Source: JACNJF01 sp050288105 (GTDB taxonomy: Bacteria > Pseudomonadota > Gammaproteobacteria > GCA-001735895). From it: a stretch of 64,000 nucleotides of DNA. Shown in pieces: positions 8,902-18,554 of the stretch (positions are counted from its first letter, which is position 1; the number at the start of each line of letters is the position of its first letter). The stretch covers positions 233,418 to 297,417 of the forward strand of contig JBNKDE010000004.1 of the NCBI GenBank assembly GCA_050288105.1, given 5' to 3'. The notes under the pieces are model-generated. The model saw only the letters and a list, made by a program, of their open reading frames with translations, was not told the origin of the DNA and ran no database searches. Made by a program: the position numbers and the translations under genes.

Positions 8902-9906
8902 GTGAAGCTACAACAATTACGTTTTCTGGACGCGGTTGTCAGAAACAACCTGAATGTGTCATCAGCCGCTGAAGAGTTGTACACCTCGCAACCTGGAGTC
9001 AGCCACCAGATCAAGCTCCTGGAAGAAGAGCTGGATATAAAAATTTTCGAACGCTCCGGCAAAAAACTGACTGGCATCTCACCCGCTGGCTATGCCGTAC
9101 TCGAACACGTCAATGAATTACTGAATAATGTTAAAAGTATTAAACAGGCAGCCAGAGAGTACTCCCACGCCAACCGTGGTAGCCTGAGTATTGCCACCAC
9201 CCACACTCAGGCACAATTTATTTTGCCACCAATATTGCAGAAGTTTACCCAGAAGTATCCACGCATCGATTTGCAGGTTCATCAGGGCAACCCCAAGGCG
9301 ATGTGTAAGCTTGCTGCAAATAACTCGGTGGACTTTGTAATTGCCTCTGAAACCATCGACGAGTTCGATGAGTTGATCACCATTCCCGCTTATCTGTGGA
9401 ATCGCTATATCGTCGTACCCAAGGGGCATAGCCTGACTAAAAAGTCGGAAGTCTCACTGGTCGACCTGGCCTCTTTTCCAATCCTGACCTATATGCTGGG
9501 CCTGACCGGCCGCTCCAAACTGGATCGCACCTTTCACGCGGCCAACCTGGAGCCGAATGTGGTATTTACAGCTACCGATTCCGATGTCATCAAAACCTAC
9601 GTGAAACTCGGTCTGGGCGTCGGCATCATCGCTGAAATGGCAAAAGGGTCGCAGCAGGATGAATACCTGACCTGTATCAGCGCCAACCATCTGTTTCCTG
9701 ACAGCGTGATCAAGATCGGCTTCCGGCATTCGCGTCATATCTCGGCTTTCCAGTACGAATTCCTGCATATGATGACGCCCTATCTGGAACTGGACACCAT
9801 CAAGGAGCTGGCCAATACCAAGGCCCTCAATGATCGCAACAAGATCCTGGAAAAATACGAAACGCCGAAATATTCTGATTTGAAAAAAAAGGAAGAGACC
9901 TTATAG
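8902..9906 (+). CDS. cysB: CysB-type LysR regulator of sulfur assimilation
   Basis: A 334-residue LysR-family protein. The N-terminal winged helix-turn-helix (about 1-60) has AAEELYTSQPGVSHQIKLLEEEL; the inducer-binding domain carries STRONG CysB-like segments such as TTHTQAQFILPPI and TYMLGLTGRSKLD. CysB activates cysteine biosynthesis and sulfur uptake genes when bound to N-acetylserine. The start is GTG at 8902, 6 bases after CGAGG. The 200 bases upstream are AT-rich and probably hold its promoter. It is a single gene converging with the hemerythrin-GGDEF gene, 39 bases away. Confidence 0.92.
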   Translation: MKLQQLRFLDAVVRNNLNVSSAAEELYTSQPGVSHQIKLLEEELDIKIFERSGKKLTGISPAGYAVLEHVNELLNNVKSIKQAAREYSHANRGSLSIATTHTQAQFILPPILQKFTQKYPRIDLQVHQGNPKAMCKLAANNSVDFVIASETIDEFDELITIPAYLWNRYIVVPKGHSLTKKSEVSLVDLASFPILTYMLGLTGRSKLDRTFHAANLEPNVVFTATDSDVIKTYVKLGLGVGIIAEMAKGSQQDEYLTCISANHLFPDSVIKIGFRHSRHISAFQYEFLHMMTPYLELDTIKELANTKALNDRNKILEKYETPKYSDLKKKEETL

Positions 9907-9945
9907 GCGCCCGCTGAGTTAACTGCATTCAGCAGGATGCGTTGA

Positions 9946-11049
9946 CTAGATTGCCCTGACGCAGTTCTTACCCTCGTGCTTGGCTGCGTACACGCTCTCA
10001 TCAGCCCGCTTCAGCAGACTTTCATAACTCTCCATCTCTGGGCTGCGCGCTGCTACGCCAATGCTGATGCTGCCATTCCAGCATCCATCGCCTACGTCGA
10101 CCTTTAGCTCGGATACCGTACGCCTGGCCTGTTCAGCAATGTGCAGACCACCTTCTCTATCCGTATCGGGACAGATCACCAGGAATTCATCCCCGCCCAG
10201 CCGGCACACAAGGTCATCGGTTCTAAAACTGTCGCGCAGGGTACGCGCAAGCTCGATCAGCACTACATCACCCGCATCATGACCGTAGCTATCGTTGACT
10301 TCCTTGAAATGATCGGCATCGATCATCATACACACCAGAGGTTGATCAAAATCTACAGACTCCTTCCATAGTACTTTCAGCGCGCGCATGGCGTGTCTGC
10401 GATTGGGCAGTTGGGTGAGCACATCGGTCAGCGATAACTCTTCCAGATATCGGTTAATATCTGACAGCTCACGCGTTCTTTGAGCAACCTTTTCCTCTAA
10501 CGACTGGTTAAGCTGAATCAATTCCTTATTGTGCAGGGATACCTGTTTAAACAGACCATTGAGTGCTGCAAGCAAGGGCTCGGTAGACTTATCACGCTCT
10601 TTTTCGCCCCGCTCGTAAGCATCTAAAGGGGACTGACCCGAGTTAATGCTTTTCAGCTGCTTGGCCATATTCTGGTCCACACCCAGAATATGGTAAGCCA
10701 GCCAGTGAATCAGAAATTCAAGCAGCTGGCTCGCGGAATCCCTGTTTTCAGCAGTAAAGGACTGGTATAGCGTTTTAACTTCGAGCAGAAAGTCGGTATG
10801 TGATTCGACATGGAATTCAAAATGGCGCGCATCAATTTGCGCACTGCGCATCAATGCCTCTTCCTCAGTGAAATGATATTCGGCGTAATCAAGCAGTTCT
10901 TTCAGCACAGCAAGGATATCGTCTGCCTGCAATTGATTGCGTGCCAGAAGACCTCCAAACTGATTGATCAGATCAACTAGCTTATGATGCTGCTCATCAA
11001 CCAGAGAGACATCAGTCTCAAAAATTTCACTCCATACAAAAGAGTTCAT
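9946..11049 (-). CDS. hemerythrin-domain diguanylate cyclase
   Basis: A 367-residue fusion. Residues ~1-130 are a bacteriohemerythrin domain with its di-iron ligands in order: DEQHHK, YHFTEEE, HVESH and HWLAYHILGVD. A coiled coil (~150-195) leads to a GGDEF domain (~200-365) with RLGGDEFLV. It should bind O2 (or NO) at the di-iron site and adjust c-di-GMP synthesis in the cytoplasm, a layout known from Vibrio Bhr-DGC. No RxxD autoinhibitory site is obvious before the GGDEF motif. Monocistronic; a 129-base gap separates it from the next gene upstream. Confidence 0.92.
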   Translation of the reverse strand: MNSFVWSEIFETDVSLVDEQHHKLVDLINQFGGLLARNQLQADDILAVLKELLDYAEYHFTEEEALMRSAQIDARHFEFHVESHTDFLLEVKTLYQSFTAENRDSASQLLEFLIHWLAYHILGVDQNMAKQLKSINSGQSPLDAYERGEKERDKSTEPLLAALNGLFKQVSLHNKELIQLNQSLEEKVAQRTRELSDINRYLEELSLTDVLTQLPNRRHAMRALKVLWKESVDFDQPLVCMMIDADHFKEVNDSYGHDAGDVVLIELARTLRDSFRTDDLVCRLGGDEFLVICPDTDREGGLHIAEQARRTVSELKVDVGDGCWNGSISIGVAARSPEMESYESLLKRADESVYAAKHEGKNCVRAI

Positions 11050-11178
11050 AACACGGCAAAAAACCCCAAAACTAATGAAATAACACTCAGGCTAGCATAA
11101 TTTCAAAATTCCGCCTTTATAAAAAGGGTATTCTGATAAGGCTGTCACTCTCCACCCCGCATTACAGCCATATTTTCT

Positions 11179-13899
11179 TCATTCAAGCTCATTAGGCAAC
11201 TCCAACAGCTCTATCGGCGCAGGCTTGCCTATCGTATATCCCTGAAGGTAATCGACCTTGGCTTCACGCAGCGTGTGAAACATATTCTTGGACTCGACAA
11301 ACTCTGCGATAACCTTCATGCCCAGACAATGCCCCACTTCCGTAATTGATCGCACAAAATCATAGGACTGGGCATCAAACAAAATATCCTTGATGAACAC
11401 GCCATCGATTTTCAGGTAATCCACTGGAAACTGTTTCAGATAGGTAAATGATGACAGACCGCTGCCAAAATCATCAAGTGAAAATTTCGCCCCCAGCTGC
11501 TTGATGATACGGATAAACTCGATCGATTTTTCCACATCTTTGACTGCCGCGGTTTCAGTAATCTCAAAACACAGGCTGGTCACGTCAACCTTTTCAGTTT
11601 CCAACAGGTGAACCAGAAACCGATGAAAACTTGAAGAGCCAATACTACGCCCGGATAGATTAATCGAGAGCTGTATCTTACCTTCCAATTGCGGATTGGC
11701 TGCCAGCCATCGAATCACTTCCGACACTACCCAGCGATCTATCTTTTCAATCAGGTTGAAGCGCTCAGCCGGGATCAGAAACTCACCCGGACGGATAACG
11801 GTATCGTCCTCATTCTGGTAGCGAATCAGAACCTCATAGTGTTTGCGCGCCTCCTTTTGTTTCAACGGCACAATAGGTTGCGCATAAAGCTTAAAGCGGT
11901 TCTCAGAAAAACCTTTATTGATACCTGAAGCCCAGCCCATGGTGGAATGGTGTTTCTGTACGTTTTCATCATCGTCATCAATCAGATAATACTGGTTGCC
12001 GCCATTCTCCTTGGCAATACTGCGTGCTGTCGTAAGCTTGGCCAGCTTCTCTGAATAATCATCTAACGATCGACCAAAGGGAATCAGTGCGGCACTGGCG
12101 GTTATGGTGTATTCACGATCATCCCAGTTGAATCCTTCCTGGTTGATATAGGTGAGAATCTCATTCACGGTGTTCGCGGCAGTACTGGTTTCTGCAAAAG
12201 GCAGCAATATGCCAAATTCATCACCACCCAGGCGAGCCAGCAAATCTGACTTCCTGACATTCGCCTTAATTATGCGGGCAACCTGCCGGAGCAGATAATC
12301 TCCTGCTGTATTGCCGCAGGTATCATTCACCAGCTTGAACTGGTCAAGATTCAGGTATACCAGAATATGCTGATTACGCGTGTAATCACTGTCGGTTACC
12401 ATTGAATCGAATTTTCTTTCAAAGGCACTACGATTGAGGAATCCAGTCAGCTTGTCATGCCTTCCTTCATAACTTAACTTACGGCGCAGTTTGCGATCCT
12501 CGGTAACGTCCTTAAACACCAGCACATAGCCCACATCTTCAGAGCCTTTCTCCAGCATTGGCGAAGCCATCATTTCCAGCTCAATGGTTTTCCCATCATG
12601 CTGAATAAACAGGTTTTCCAGTTGCTGCGGCGTTTTTAGCAGGCGCTTTAAATTAACAATATGGGTTGCGGATCGATTGCTGTATATCACCACCAGCTCT
12701 TCCAACGGGTAAGAAATCAGGTTTTCCTCCATGTCCCCCAGCATTCTTTCTGCCGCTGGATTGAGCAACTGAATCCTCAGCTTTGAGTCCACCACGATCA
12801 CCGCATTGGTTATCGAGTCCAGCGTGGTAGAGATAAAATCTCGTTCGTTGATTAATTCCTTTTCAGCATTCTTCTGGTTTTGAGAGGCTTCCTCCATCCC
12901 CCTGACCAGCTCGTTATACACCTCCACCAGCTCGCTGAATTCAACAGGTAATTTCTTTATCTTGATCGGCCTGTAGTTACCAGTCAGCAGGGCGCCAACC
13001 GAATTGCGGATCAGATCTACCGGTCTAAAAGCCAGCCCCAGCAACAGCACCACCAGGATAAATACAGCCAGCGCAACAGCAACGGTAATAATCAGCAGTC
13101 GGAAATGGGTGTCATCAACCATTTGATTAAATTCACTCAAATCAAATAGCGCCGAGATGATGGCTCCCGGAGCATGATCATCCCCATATAAGGTGTAGGA
13201 CACCGCCCGCACATTTGCGTTTTGCGTGATCGTTTTAGACCAGTCGCTAGATTTGAACAATTCCTGCTGCAGCGATGAGGTTAGCTGAACAGGCGCTCCC
13301 ATCTCCTGCTCCAGCTGCATCAGCTGATCCCTGGCGTATGCAATGATGTGCATATACCCTTTATGGTTAAGCGCTCCAATAGACAACAGGGCTTCTACGT
13401 ACATTTCGCCATCGTGGCTACACATTGCATATCTGGGCTTCAGTCTCTGGCTAACGCTGAGCGAATCAATCTGGTCAATCAGTACCGGGCAACCGGTATA
13501 TTTAACTTCACTATCGTCATTCGCGCTGGCCAGAATTAACCCCTGCGGGTCACGAACTAACAGTGATTTGAAATGAATAAGTCCACTGTTGTTATACACC
13601 TGAGAAAAGCTTTTCTGTAGTACCGCAGTAAGTGCGGGGATGTCTTCCTGTGCTAACGCTTCGCGAAAATTACGGCCATTCTGTAACTGATAGGAAAATT
13701 GTTTCTGGCGTTGGTTTAATGCCTTAATCAGCTGATGGGTTTTGATGCTCAATATCTGGCTACGCGATTGTTCCTGATTGCGAAAAACAAAACGCTCATA
13801 AGTCGAAGATGAGTACCACGCTAGCACCAGCGCCAGCAGGGTCAGGATAATCATCCCAACCAGCGCTATGGTACGAATCCCAAATAGACGGTTAAGCAT
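11179..13899 (-). CDS. membrane sensor with PAS, GGDEF and EAL domains
   Basis: The 906-residue protein has a TM helix at ~10-28, a large periplasmic sensor domain (~30-265), a second TM at ~268-292, a HAMP-like linker, PAS (~350-470), GGDEF (~480-640, motif LGGDEF intact) and EAL (~655-895). The EAL signature is EVLIRY; EITET, DDFGSG and KIDG are present, so phosphodiesterase residues look intact. It makes and/or breaks c-di-GMP in response to a periplasmic signal. It starts 3 bases after the stop of an exported rhodanese gene, so the pair is one operon and the rhodanese may feed or modify the sensed signal (inference). Confidence 0.9.
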   Translation of the reverse strand: MLNRLFGIRTIALVGMIILTLLALVLAWYSSSTYERFVFRNQEQSRSQILSIKTHQLIKALNQRQKQFSYQLQNGRNFREALAQEDIPALTAVLQKSFSQVYNNSGLIHFKSLLVRDPQGLILASANDDSEVKYTGCPVLIDQIDSLSVSQRLKPRYAMCSHDGEMYVEALLSIGALNHKGYMHIIAYARDQLMQLEQEMGAPVQLTSSLQQELFKSSDWSKTITQNANVRAVSYTLYGDDHAPGAIISALFDLSEFNQMVDDTHFRLLIITVAVALAVFILVVLLLGLAFRPVDLIRNSVGALLTGNYRPIKIKKLPVEFSELVEVYNELVRGMEEASQNQKNAEKELINERDFISTTLDSITNAVIVVDSKLRIQLLNPAAERMLGDMEENLISYPLEELVVIYSNRSATHIVNLKRLLKTPQQLENLFIQHDGKTIELEMMASPMLEKGSEDVGYVLVFKDVTEDRKLRRKLSYEGRHDKLTGFLNRSAFERKFDSMVTDSDYTRNQHILVYLNLDQFKLVNDTCGNTAGDYLLRQVARIIKANVRKSDLLARLGGDEFGILLPFAETSTAANTVNEILTYINQEGFNWDDREYTITASAALIPFGRSLDDYSEKLAKLTTARSIAKENGGNQYYLIDDDDENVQKHHSTMGWASGINKGFSENRFKLYAQPIVPLKQKEARKHYEVLIRYQNEDDTVIRPGEFLIPAERFNLIEKIDRWVVSEVIRWLAANPQLEGKIQLSINLSGRSIGSSSFHRFLVHLLETEKVDVTSLCFEITETAAVKDVEKSIEFIRIIKQLGAKFSLDDFGSGLSSFTYLKQFPVDYLKIDGVFIKDILFDAQSYDFVRSITEVGHCLGMKVIAEFVESKNMFHTLREAKVDYLQGYTIGKPAPIELLELPNELE

Positions 13900-13902
13900 C
13901 GG

Positions 13903-14343
13903 CTATTCCATCAGGTATGGGTAATCCTTTAACCGCCACTCTTGAAATCCTCCCCGAAACCAGAAGAGGTGTTGATATTGACATTGCCGGGCTATTTTGA
14001 TGGCTTTTAAACTGCGCTCACAATTGACCCCATTGCAATAGAAAGCCAGCAAACGAGACTTGTTCGTCGTGATCTTTTCAAGTGAACGGCAGCTGGTGCG
14101 CTCATCGGGTAGACTCAGGGAATCCTCAATGTAGCCTAGTTCACGATCATCACGCACTCTGGAGTCGATCACGATAAGCTCCGGGTTTTCATGCGCCAGC
14201 TCAATAAGTGACTCAGCATCCAGTATGGTAACGCCAGGCAGCTCACTGTCGACCACCTGAGCCTTAGCCAGCAATGGAAAATACAACAGGACCATGGTTA
14301 AAAAAAGGTGGATAAGTCCTGTACGCATCACCAGCATAGACAT
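13903..14343 (-). CDS. exported single-domain rhodanese
   Basis: A 146-residue protein with a signal peptide (hydrophobic LFLTMVLLYFPLLAKA, cleavage near AKA-QVV). The rhodanese domain holds VIDSRVRDD and an active-site loop FYCNGVNCERS, with the likely persulfide Cys at CNGVNC; the loop is longer and differs from classical CRxGxR. WFRGGFQEW is the family's C-terminal mark. It probably binds or transfers sulfane sulfur in the periplasm. It lies just upstream of, and in operon with, the GGDEF-EAL sensor. Confidence 0.82.
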   Translation of the reverse strand: MSMLVMRTGLIHLFLTMVLLYFPLLAKAQVVDSELPGVTILDAESLIELAHENPELIVIDSRVRDDRELGYIEDSLSLPDERTSCRSLEKITTNKSRLLAFYCNGVNCERSLKAIKIARQCQYQHLFWFRGGFQEWRLKDYPYLME

Positions 14344-14450
14344 TTAAAAAGAAGTTAAACCCGGATTATAGACAGAGATAGAGAAATTATCTGGGACTAC
14401 ATCCCGAGAATGTTAACCAGACCCCTCAACACGGACTGGTTTACCGATAT

Positions 14451-15077
14451 TCAGGCACAGGAAACGCCCGTACCCCCGAGCCCGCAATAGCCCTGGGGAT
14501 TTTTGGCCAGATACTGCTGATGATATTCTTCAGCGTAATAGAAAGGACCCGCAGGTAAAATCTCGGTCGTGATATCTGCATAGCCTTGCTGACTCAACGC
14601 CAGTTGATACCGCGCCCGGCTTAACTCGGCAGCTTCCCGCTGGGGCTCGCTCAGGTAATAAATCCCCGAGCGGTACTGAGTACCTCTATCATTGCCCTGA
14701 CGCATTCCCTGAGTCGGGTCATGAGATTCCCAGAACACCTGCAGCAATTGCTCGATTGAGATTTTTGCTACCTGATAGATCACCAGAACCGTTTCATTAT
14801 GCCCGGTCAGTCCGCTGCAGACTTCCTGGTAACTCGGGTTGGGCGTCAACCCGGCTGAATATCCTACCGCCGTACTATACACCCCCTCCAACTGCCAGAA
14901 CTTACGTTCCGCACCCCAGAAACAACCGAGTCCGAATATTATGGACTCGCAATCCTGCGGATAAGGTTGCAGCATGCTGCGCCCATGCACAAAATGTTTG
15001 CCCGAAATCTGTATTGGCTCACTGCGTCCCGGTAAAGCATCCTCTGCTGAAGGTAACTGTAACGGTTTGCCGAACAT
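14451..15077 (-). CDS. msrA: peptide methionine sulfoxide reductase A
   Basis: A 208-residue MsrA close in length to the E. coli protein (212). The active site GCFWGAE has the catalytic Cys52. The tail GYCGLGGTGVSC has the two recycling cysteines. EYHQQYLAKNP is the family signature near the end. It reduces methionine-S-sulfoxide in proteins with thioredoxin. It follows the Fnr-type regulator gene by 13 bases on the same strand, so the two are probably co-transcribed. Confidence 0.96.
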   Translation of the reverse strand: MFGKPLQLPSAEDALPGRSEPIQISGKHFVHGRSMLQPYPQDCESIIFGLGCFWGAERKFWQLEGVYSTAVGYSAGLTPNPSYQEVCSGLTGHNETVLVIYQVAKISIEQLLQVFWESHDPTQGMRQGNDRGTQYRSGIYYLSEPQREAAELSRARYQLALSQQGYADITTEILPAGPFYYAEEYHQQYLAKNPQGYCGLGGTGVSCA

Positions 15078-15090
15078 GTCGCGTAGTCTC

Positions 15091-15864
15091 TTAATAAAGT
15101 GAATGCACGTGAATCGATTTGGGATCGAAATTCGCCAGTTTACATAGCCCTGCTACATCATGAATCTTTAAGGTCTTGCCCGAAATTTCCATCAGGCCCT
15201 GCTCACGCAGGCTGCGTAAGGTACGATTAACGTGAATCTTGGTTAAGCCCGTTGCATCACCAATATCTTCCTGCGAAATAGGGAAGTTGATCTGATGCTC
15301 ATCCTTATTGTTATAGATAGACTTGACCCGGAAGAACAATTCCGCGCAAAAGAAAGCAATCCTTTCGATCGCTGATTGCTGCCCAATGGTGAGCAGGCGG
15401 CTTTGACAGATATTCATATCGCGTGCATTGAGCTCTGTTAAGCGTTTGGCCACGCTCAGATTTTTACGTAGCAGTTCGGGAATACTCTTGCGTGGGAAAG
15501 CACACACCACTGCATCGGATAAACTCATTGCGGAATGGGTCATCACTGCTTCCATATCGGCCTGAAACCCCAGCATGTCTCCGGGCAGAGCGATTCTTAA
15601 GATCTGTCGTTTTCCATTATCCAGTGTTTTATAAACCGCAAACCAGCCATGATAAACGGTAAACATATAATCGTTTAACTGCGCTTCGCGGTAAATTTCC
15701 TTACGCGCCTTAACCGTAAACTGGTCACTGCGGTAGGTCTGGGTCCAGTCCAGCTCCACCTCAGGAACGCCGTGGAACAGGGCCAGACGGCGAATGGAAC
15801 ATTCTGCGCAGACGGTTTGATTATGTTCTACCGGCAACAGGTTGGCGTGTCTATCTATCTTCAT
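15091..15864 (-). CDS. Crp/Fnr-family transcription regulator
   Basis: The 257-residue protein has an N-terminal cyclic-nucleotide-binding-like beta-roll (~30-145) and a C-terminal HTH_Crp (~160-245; ISQEDIGDATGLTKIHVNRTLRSL). Like FNR it begins with CxxC (Cys19, Cys22 in CAECSI), but the position of FNR's third ligand is Ala28, so a normal FNR [4Fe-4S] cluster is doubtful. The recognition helix KIHVNRTL differs from FNR's ETISRLL, so it should read a different box. Upstream xthA ends one base away; msrA follows. Confidence 0.87.
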   Translation of the reverse strand: MKIDRHANLLPVEHNQTVCAECSIRRLALFHGVPEVELDWTQTYRSDQFTVKARKEIYREAQLNDYMFTVYHGWFAVYKTLDNGKRQILRIALPGDMLGFQADMEAVMTHSAMSLSDAVVCAFPRKSIPELLRKNLSVAKRLTELNARDMNICQSRLLTIGQQSAIERIAFFCAELFFRVKSIYNNKDEHQINFPISQEDIGDATGLTKIHVNRTLRSLREQGLMEISGKTLKIHDVAGLCKLANFDPKSIHVHSLY

Positions 15865-16674
15865 TTATGAAACCTCTATCCAGACAGGTGCATGATCGGA
15901 GGGCTTTGGCATGGCGCGCACATCATAATCGATACCTGCAGCCGAGATATCGGGTTTAAGAAGTTCAGACACCATCAAATGATCGATACGCAAACCTCTA
16001 CGTGGCTCTCGCTCGAAACCCTTACTACGGTAATCAAACCAGCTAAAAAGATTGTCTTCCTGCGGGTTAACCAGACGAAAACCGTCATAGTACCCCAATG
16101 CACAGAGCTGTGCGAACCACTCCCTTTCTTCTGGTAAGAAACTTGTTTTTCCGGTCTTTAACCAGCGCTGAGCGTTATCAGCGCCTATACCTATGTCTTT
16201 ATCGTCCGGTGCAATATTGTAGTCCCCCATAACTACAATACGTTGTTGCGTTGTGTGATTGGCCTGTAAAAATCGATTTAGGTCCTGATAAAAGCGCAGC
16301 TTGGCAGGAAACTTGACTGGATGATCTCGAGATTCACCCTGTGGAAAATAACCATTGTAGATATACCAGTCTTTACCATCGATTTGATAGCGGCCGCCTA
16401 TAAACCGTTTCTGTGCCTCGGCATCATCCTCAGGAAAACCCAGCTGCGCCTGCAGACAGGGCTGACGCGATAACAGAGCCACCCCATAATGGGTCTTCTG
16501 CCCCTGATAGATTGCCTGATAACCCAGTTCTTCAATCGCCTGCACTGGAAATTCATGATCCTGAACCTTGGTTTCCTGCAACCCGATGAACTCAGGGCTA
16601 TGTTTCTCGATCACTGCCTCCAGTTGATGCAAACGCAGGCGCACGCTGTTGACGTTAAAGGAAACAATTTTCAT
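15865..16674 (-). CDS. xthA: exodeoxyribonuclease III
   Basis: A 269-residue EEP-fold AP endonuclease. Motifs: FNVNSVR at the start, LQETKVQD (metal Glu), YNGYFPQGE, GDYNIAPDDKD, RIDHLMVS and the terminal SDHAPVW. It cleaves DNA 5' to abasic sites and degrades 3' ends during base excision repair. Length matches E. coli XthA. Its ATG overlaps the end of the yihY-type gene by 4 bases and the Fnr-type gene starts one base after its stop. Confidence 0.95.
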   Translation of the reverse strand: MKIVSFNVNSVRLRLHQLEAVIEKHSPEFIGLQETKVQDHEFPVQAIEELGYQAIYQGQKTHYGVALLSRQPCLQAQLGFPEDDAEAQKRFIGGRYQIDGKDWYIYNGYFPQGESRDHPVKFPAKLRFYQDLNRFLQANHTTQQRIVVMGDYNIAPDDKDIGIGADNAQRWLKTGKTSFLPEEREWFAQLCALGYYDGFRLVNPQEDNLFSWFDYRSKGFEREPRRGLRIDHLMVSELLKPDISAAGIDYDVRAMPKPSDHAPVWIEVS

Positions 16675-17981
16675 GACCGTATTAAATCTCTGAGTGTTCT
16701 TTGTGACAAAACCTGTTGCCGGGATGCTTCTATTTCCTGCTGTAGCGAGCTTACCTCAGCGGACTGCTTAAGACTGCCATTACGGTTGCTGTCTTCAGCC
16801 AGCCGAGCGCAGTTAAGAATTTCATATAACGAGATCTTTTCAATATCTCGTGCAGGCAGGTAGCGCATTTTTTTATCCTGAGTGGCCACAATTAAACCAC
16901 AGTCCTGCAGATTATTTAGCATACGATCTACCATAGATTGGGGGATTTTCAGTAGTTGCGCCAGGTTTCTACTGCTGGTCTCCAGGCCATCTGAATGAAA
17001 ATGCTCGCTGGCGATTTCATACATCAATTGCAGACAGAGATTTTCGCGCAGCAGCCCGCTCATATGATACGACTCCTGCTCACGGGTAATCGCTTCAGGG
17101 TGCTGATGGTAATACGAGATACTGGCCCCGATTAGCAGGATCAGCCAGCCCAGATACAACCAGATCATGAACAGGATCAGAATCGCAAAACCGGAATAAA
17201 TCGCCGTATAGCTGGTAGAGCCACTGGCGAATCCAGCAAACAATAACCCGGTCCAGCGCCACAGTAACCCGGCAACAATCGCCCCGTATAAAGCTGATAG
17301 CGGTTTTACCCGTGTATTAGGGACCAGCACATACACAAAACTAAACGCAGCAATGATTAACAGATAGGGTGCCAGAAAGGCAAAAAACTCAATAACATTG
17401 CCCGCATAGGGTAAGGATTCAATCTTCCCGACAATGGCATGGCTGCGCAGGGAGGCGGTAATACCTATGGCAGAAAAGATCAGCACCGGTCCCACCATAA
17501 CCACACTCAGATAATTACTAAAGCGTTGAGACAGATTGCGCGTGCTGGATAGACGCCAGGTAAAATTAAATGCCGCTTCGATTTTCTGTACCAGCGAAAT
17601 AACCGTAAACATCAGCATACCCAGACCTAATGCGCCCAGCACACCAATCTTCATATTATCGACAAAGCCGACAATATTACGCGTCACCACCACACCCTGG
17701 TCACCCAGCGATTCGAACAGGTTTAGTAGCATAGGCTCGACCTGGTTATGTACACCGAAGCCCTTCAGAACAGAGAAGCTCACTGCAATCAGTGGAACAA
17801 ACGACAGTAAGGTGGTGTATACCAGGCTCATCGAACGCAGGGTCAACATGCCTCCGCGCAGATCTCGCAGCACCATCGCGAGGATACGAATAAATCGGGT
17901 AGCGGCTACCTGCCAGTAAGGTGCACTGGATAAATCCCTTGTCCAGATAATGTGGTCCAGCTGTTGCAGAGACATCGGCAT
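16671..17981 (-). CDS. YihY/virulence factor BrkB family membrane protein
   Basis: A 436-residue inner membrane protein of the YihY (formerly called RNase BN) family. About six TM helices span residues ~45-300 with the family signature RGGMLTLRSMSLVYTTLLSF near the start and ILIGASISYY late. The C-terminal ~110 residues form a soluble winged-helix-like domain (LAQLLKIPQSMVDRMLNNLQDCG). Its function is not established; the RNase assignment for this family was shown to be an error. It is flanked by DUF924 (2-base gap) and xthA (overlap) on the same strand. Confidence 0.9.
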   Translation of the reverse strand: MPMSLQQLDHIIWTRDLSSAPYWQVAATRFIRILAMVLRDLRGGMLTLRSMSLVYTTLLSFVPLIAVSFSVLKGFGVHNQVEPMLLNLFESLGDQGVVVTRNIVGFVDNMKIGVLGALGLGMLMFTVISLVQKIEAAFNFTWRLSSTRNLSQRFSNYLSVVMVGPVLIFSAIGITASLRSHAIVGKIESLPYAGNVIEFFAFLAPYLLIIAAFSFVYVLVPNTRVKPLSALYGAIVAGLLWRWTGLLFAGFASGSTSYTAIYSGFAILILFMIWLYLGWLILLIGASISYYHQHPEAITREQESYHMSGLLRENLCLQLMYEIASEHFHSDGLETSSRNLAQLLKIPQSMVDRMLNNLQDCGLIVATQDKKMRYLPARDIEKISLYEILNCARLAEDSNRNGSLKQSAEVSSLQQEIEASRQQVLSQRTLRDLIRS

Positions 17982-17983
17982 GG

Positions 17984-18541
17984 TTACCAGTTTGCGTGCT
18001 TCAGATATTCAATTTCTTCCGCGCTGGACTCGCGTCCGAGTGCCTGGTTACGATGCGGGAAGCGTCCAAAACGTTGCACCACTTCGCGGTGATGGTGAGC
18101 AAAACGTAGATTGTCGCTGAGTCCAGCTTTCTCATACAGCTCAACCGCGAAATCCTGATCCTTTAAGTCTTCGCTATGCATATAGGGCAAATACAGGAAA
18201 GCCTTTTGCTCATTCGACAGTTGCTGATCCCCGCCTTCGCTGATCAGCTGACCGGCAATGCTACGTGCATGCGCCTCAGTGGAATACTGGCGAGCATCCT
18301 GGCGAAACATATTGAGCGGGAACTGATCGAGGATAATCACCAGCGCCAGTGCCGACAGGGGTTCCTGCGCCCAGTGATCATACACCCCGGCTCTGGCAAG
18401 CCCCCAGACTTTTTCATAGCGCTCGCGCAGCAGCTCATCGAACTCAGCGGTCGAGTTAAACCACCTGGGCCTGGCCTCATCTGAAAACCAGAAATCAATG
18501 ATTTCAGCAACCAGCTCATCGTCTTTCTGAAATGTATTCAT
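17984..18541 (-). CDS. DUF924 family protein
   Basis: The 185-residue, all-helical protein matches DUF924: IIDFWFSDEARPRWF at the start, LALVIILDQFPLNMFR in the middle (strong family mark) and FPHRNQALGRES near the end. The fold is TPR-like and the function unknown. The final residues, EEIEYL, are typical of the family. It lies between an 82-residue unknown gene (13 bases upstream) and the yihY-type gene (2 bases downstream), so it is in the same minus-strand operon. Confidence 0.9.
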   Translation of the reverse strand: MNTFQKDDELVAEIIDFWFSDEARPRWFNSTAEFDELLRERYEKVWGLARAGVYDHWAQEPLSALALVIILDQFPLNMFRQDARQYSTEAHARSIAGQLISEGGDQQLSNEQKAFLYLPYMHSEDLKDQDFAVELYEKAGLSDNLRFAHHHREVVQRFGRFPHRNQALGRESSAEEIEYLKHANW

Positions 18542-18554
18542 TACTTCTCCTCAA

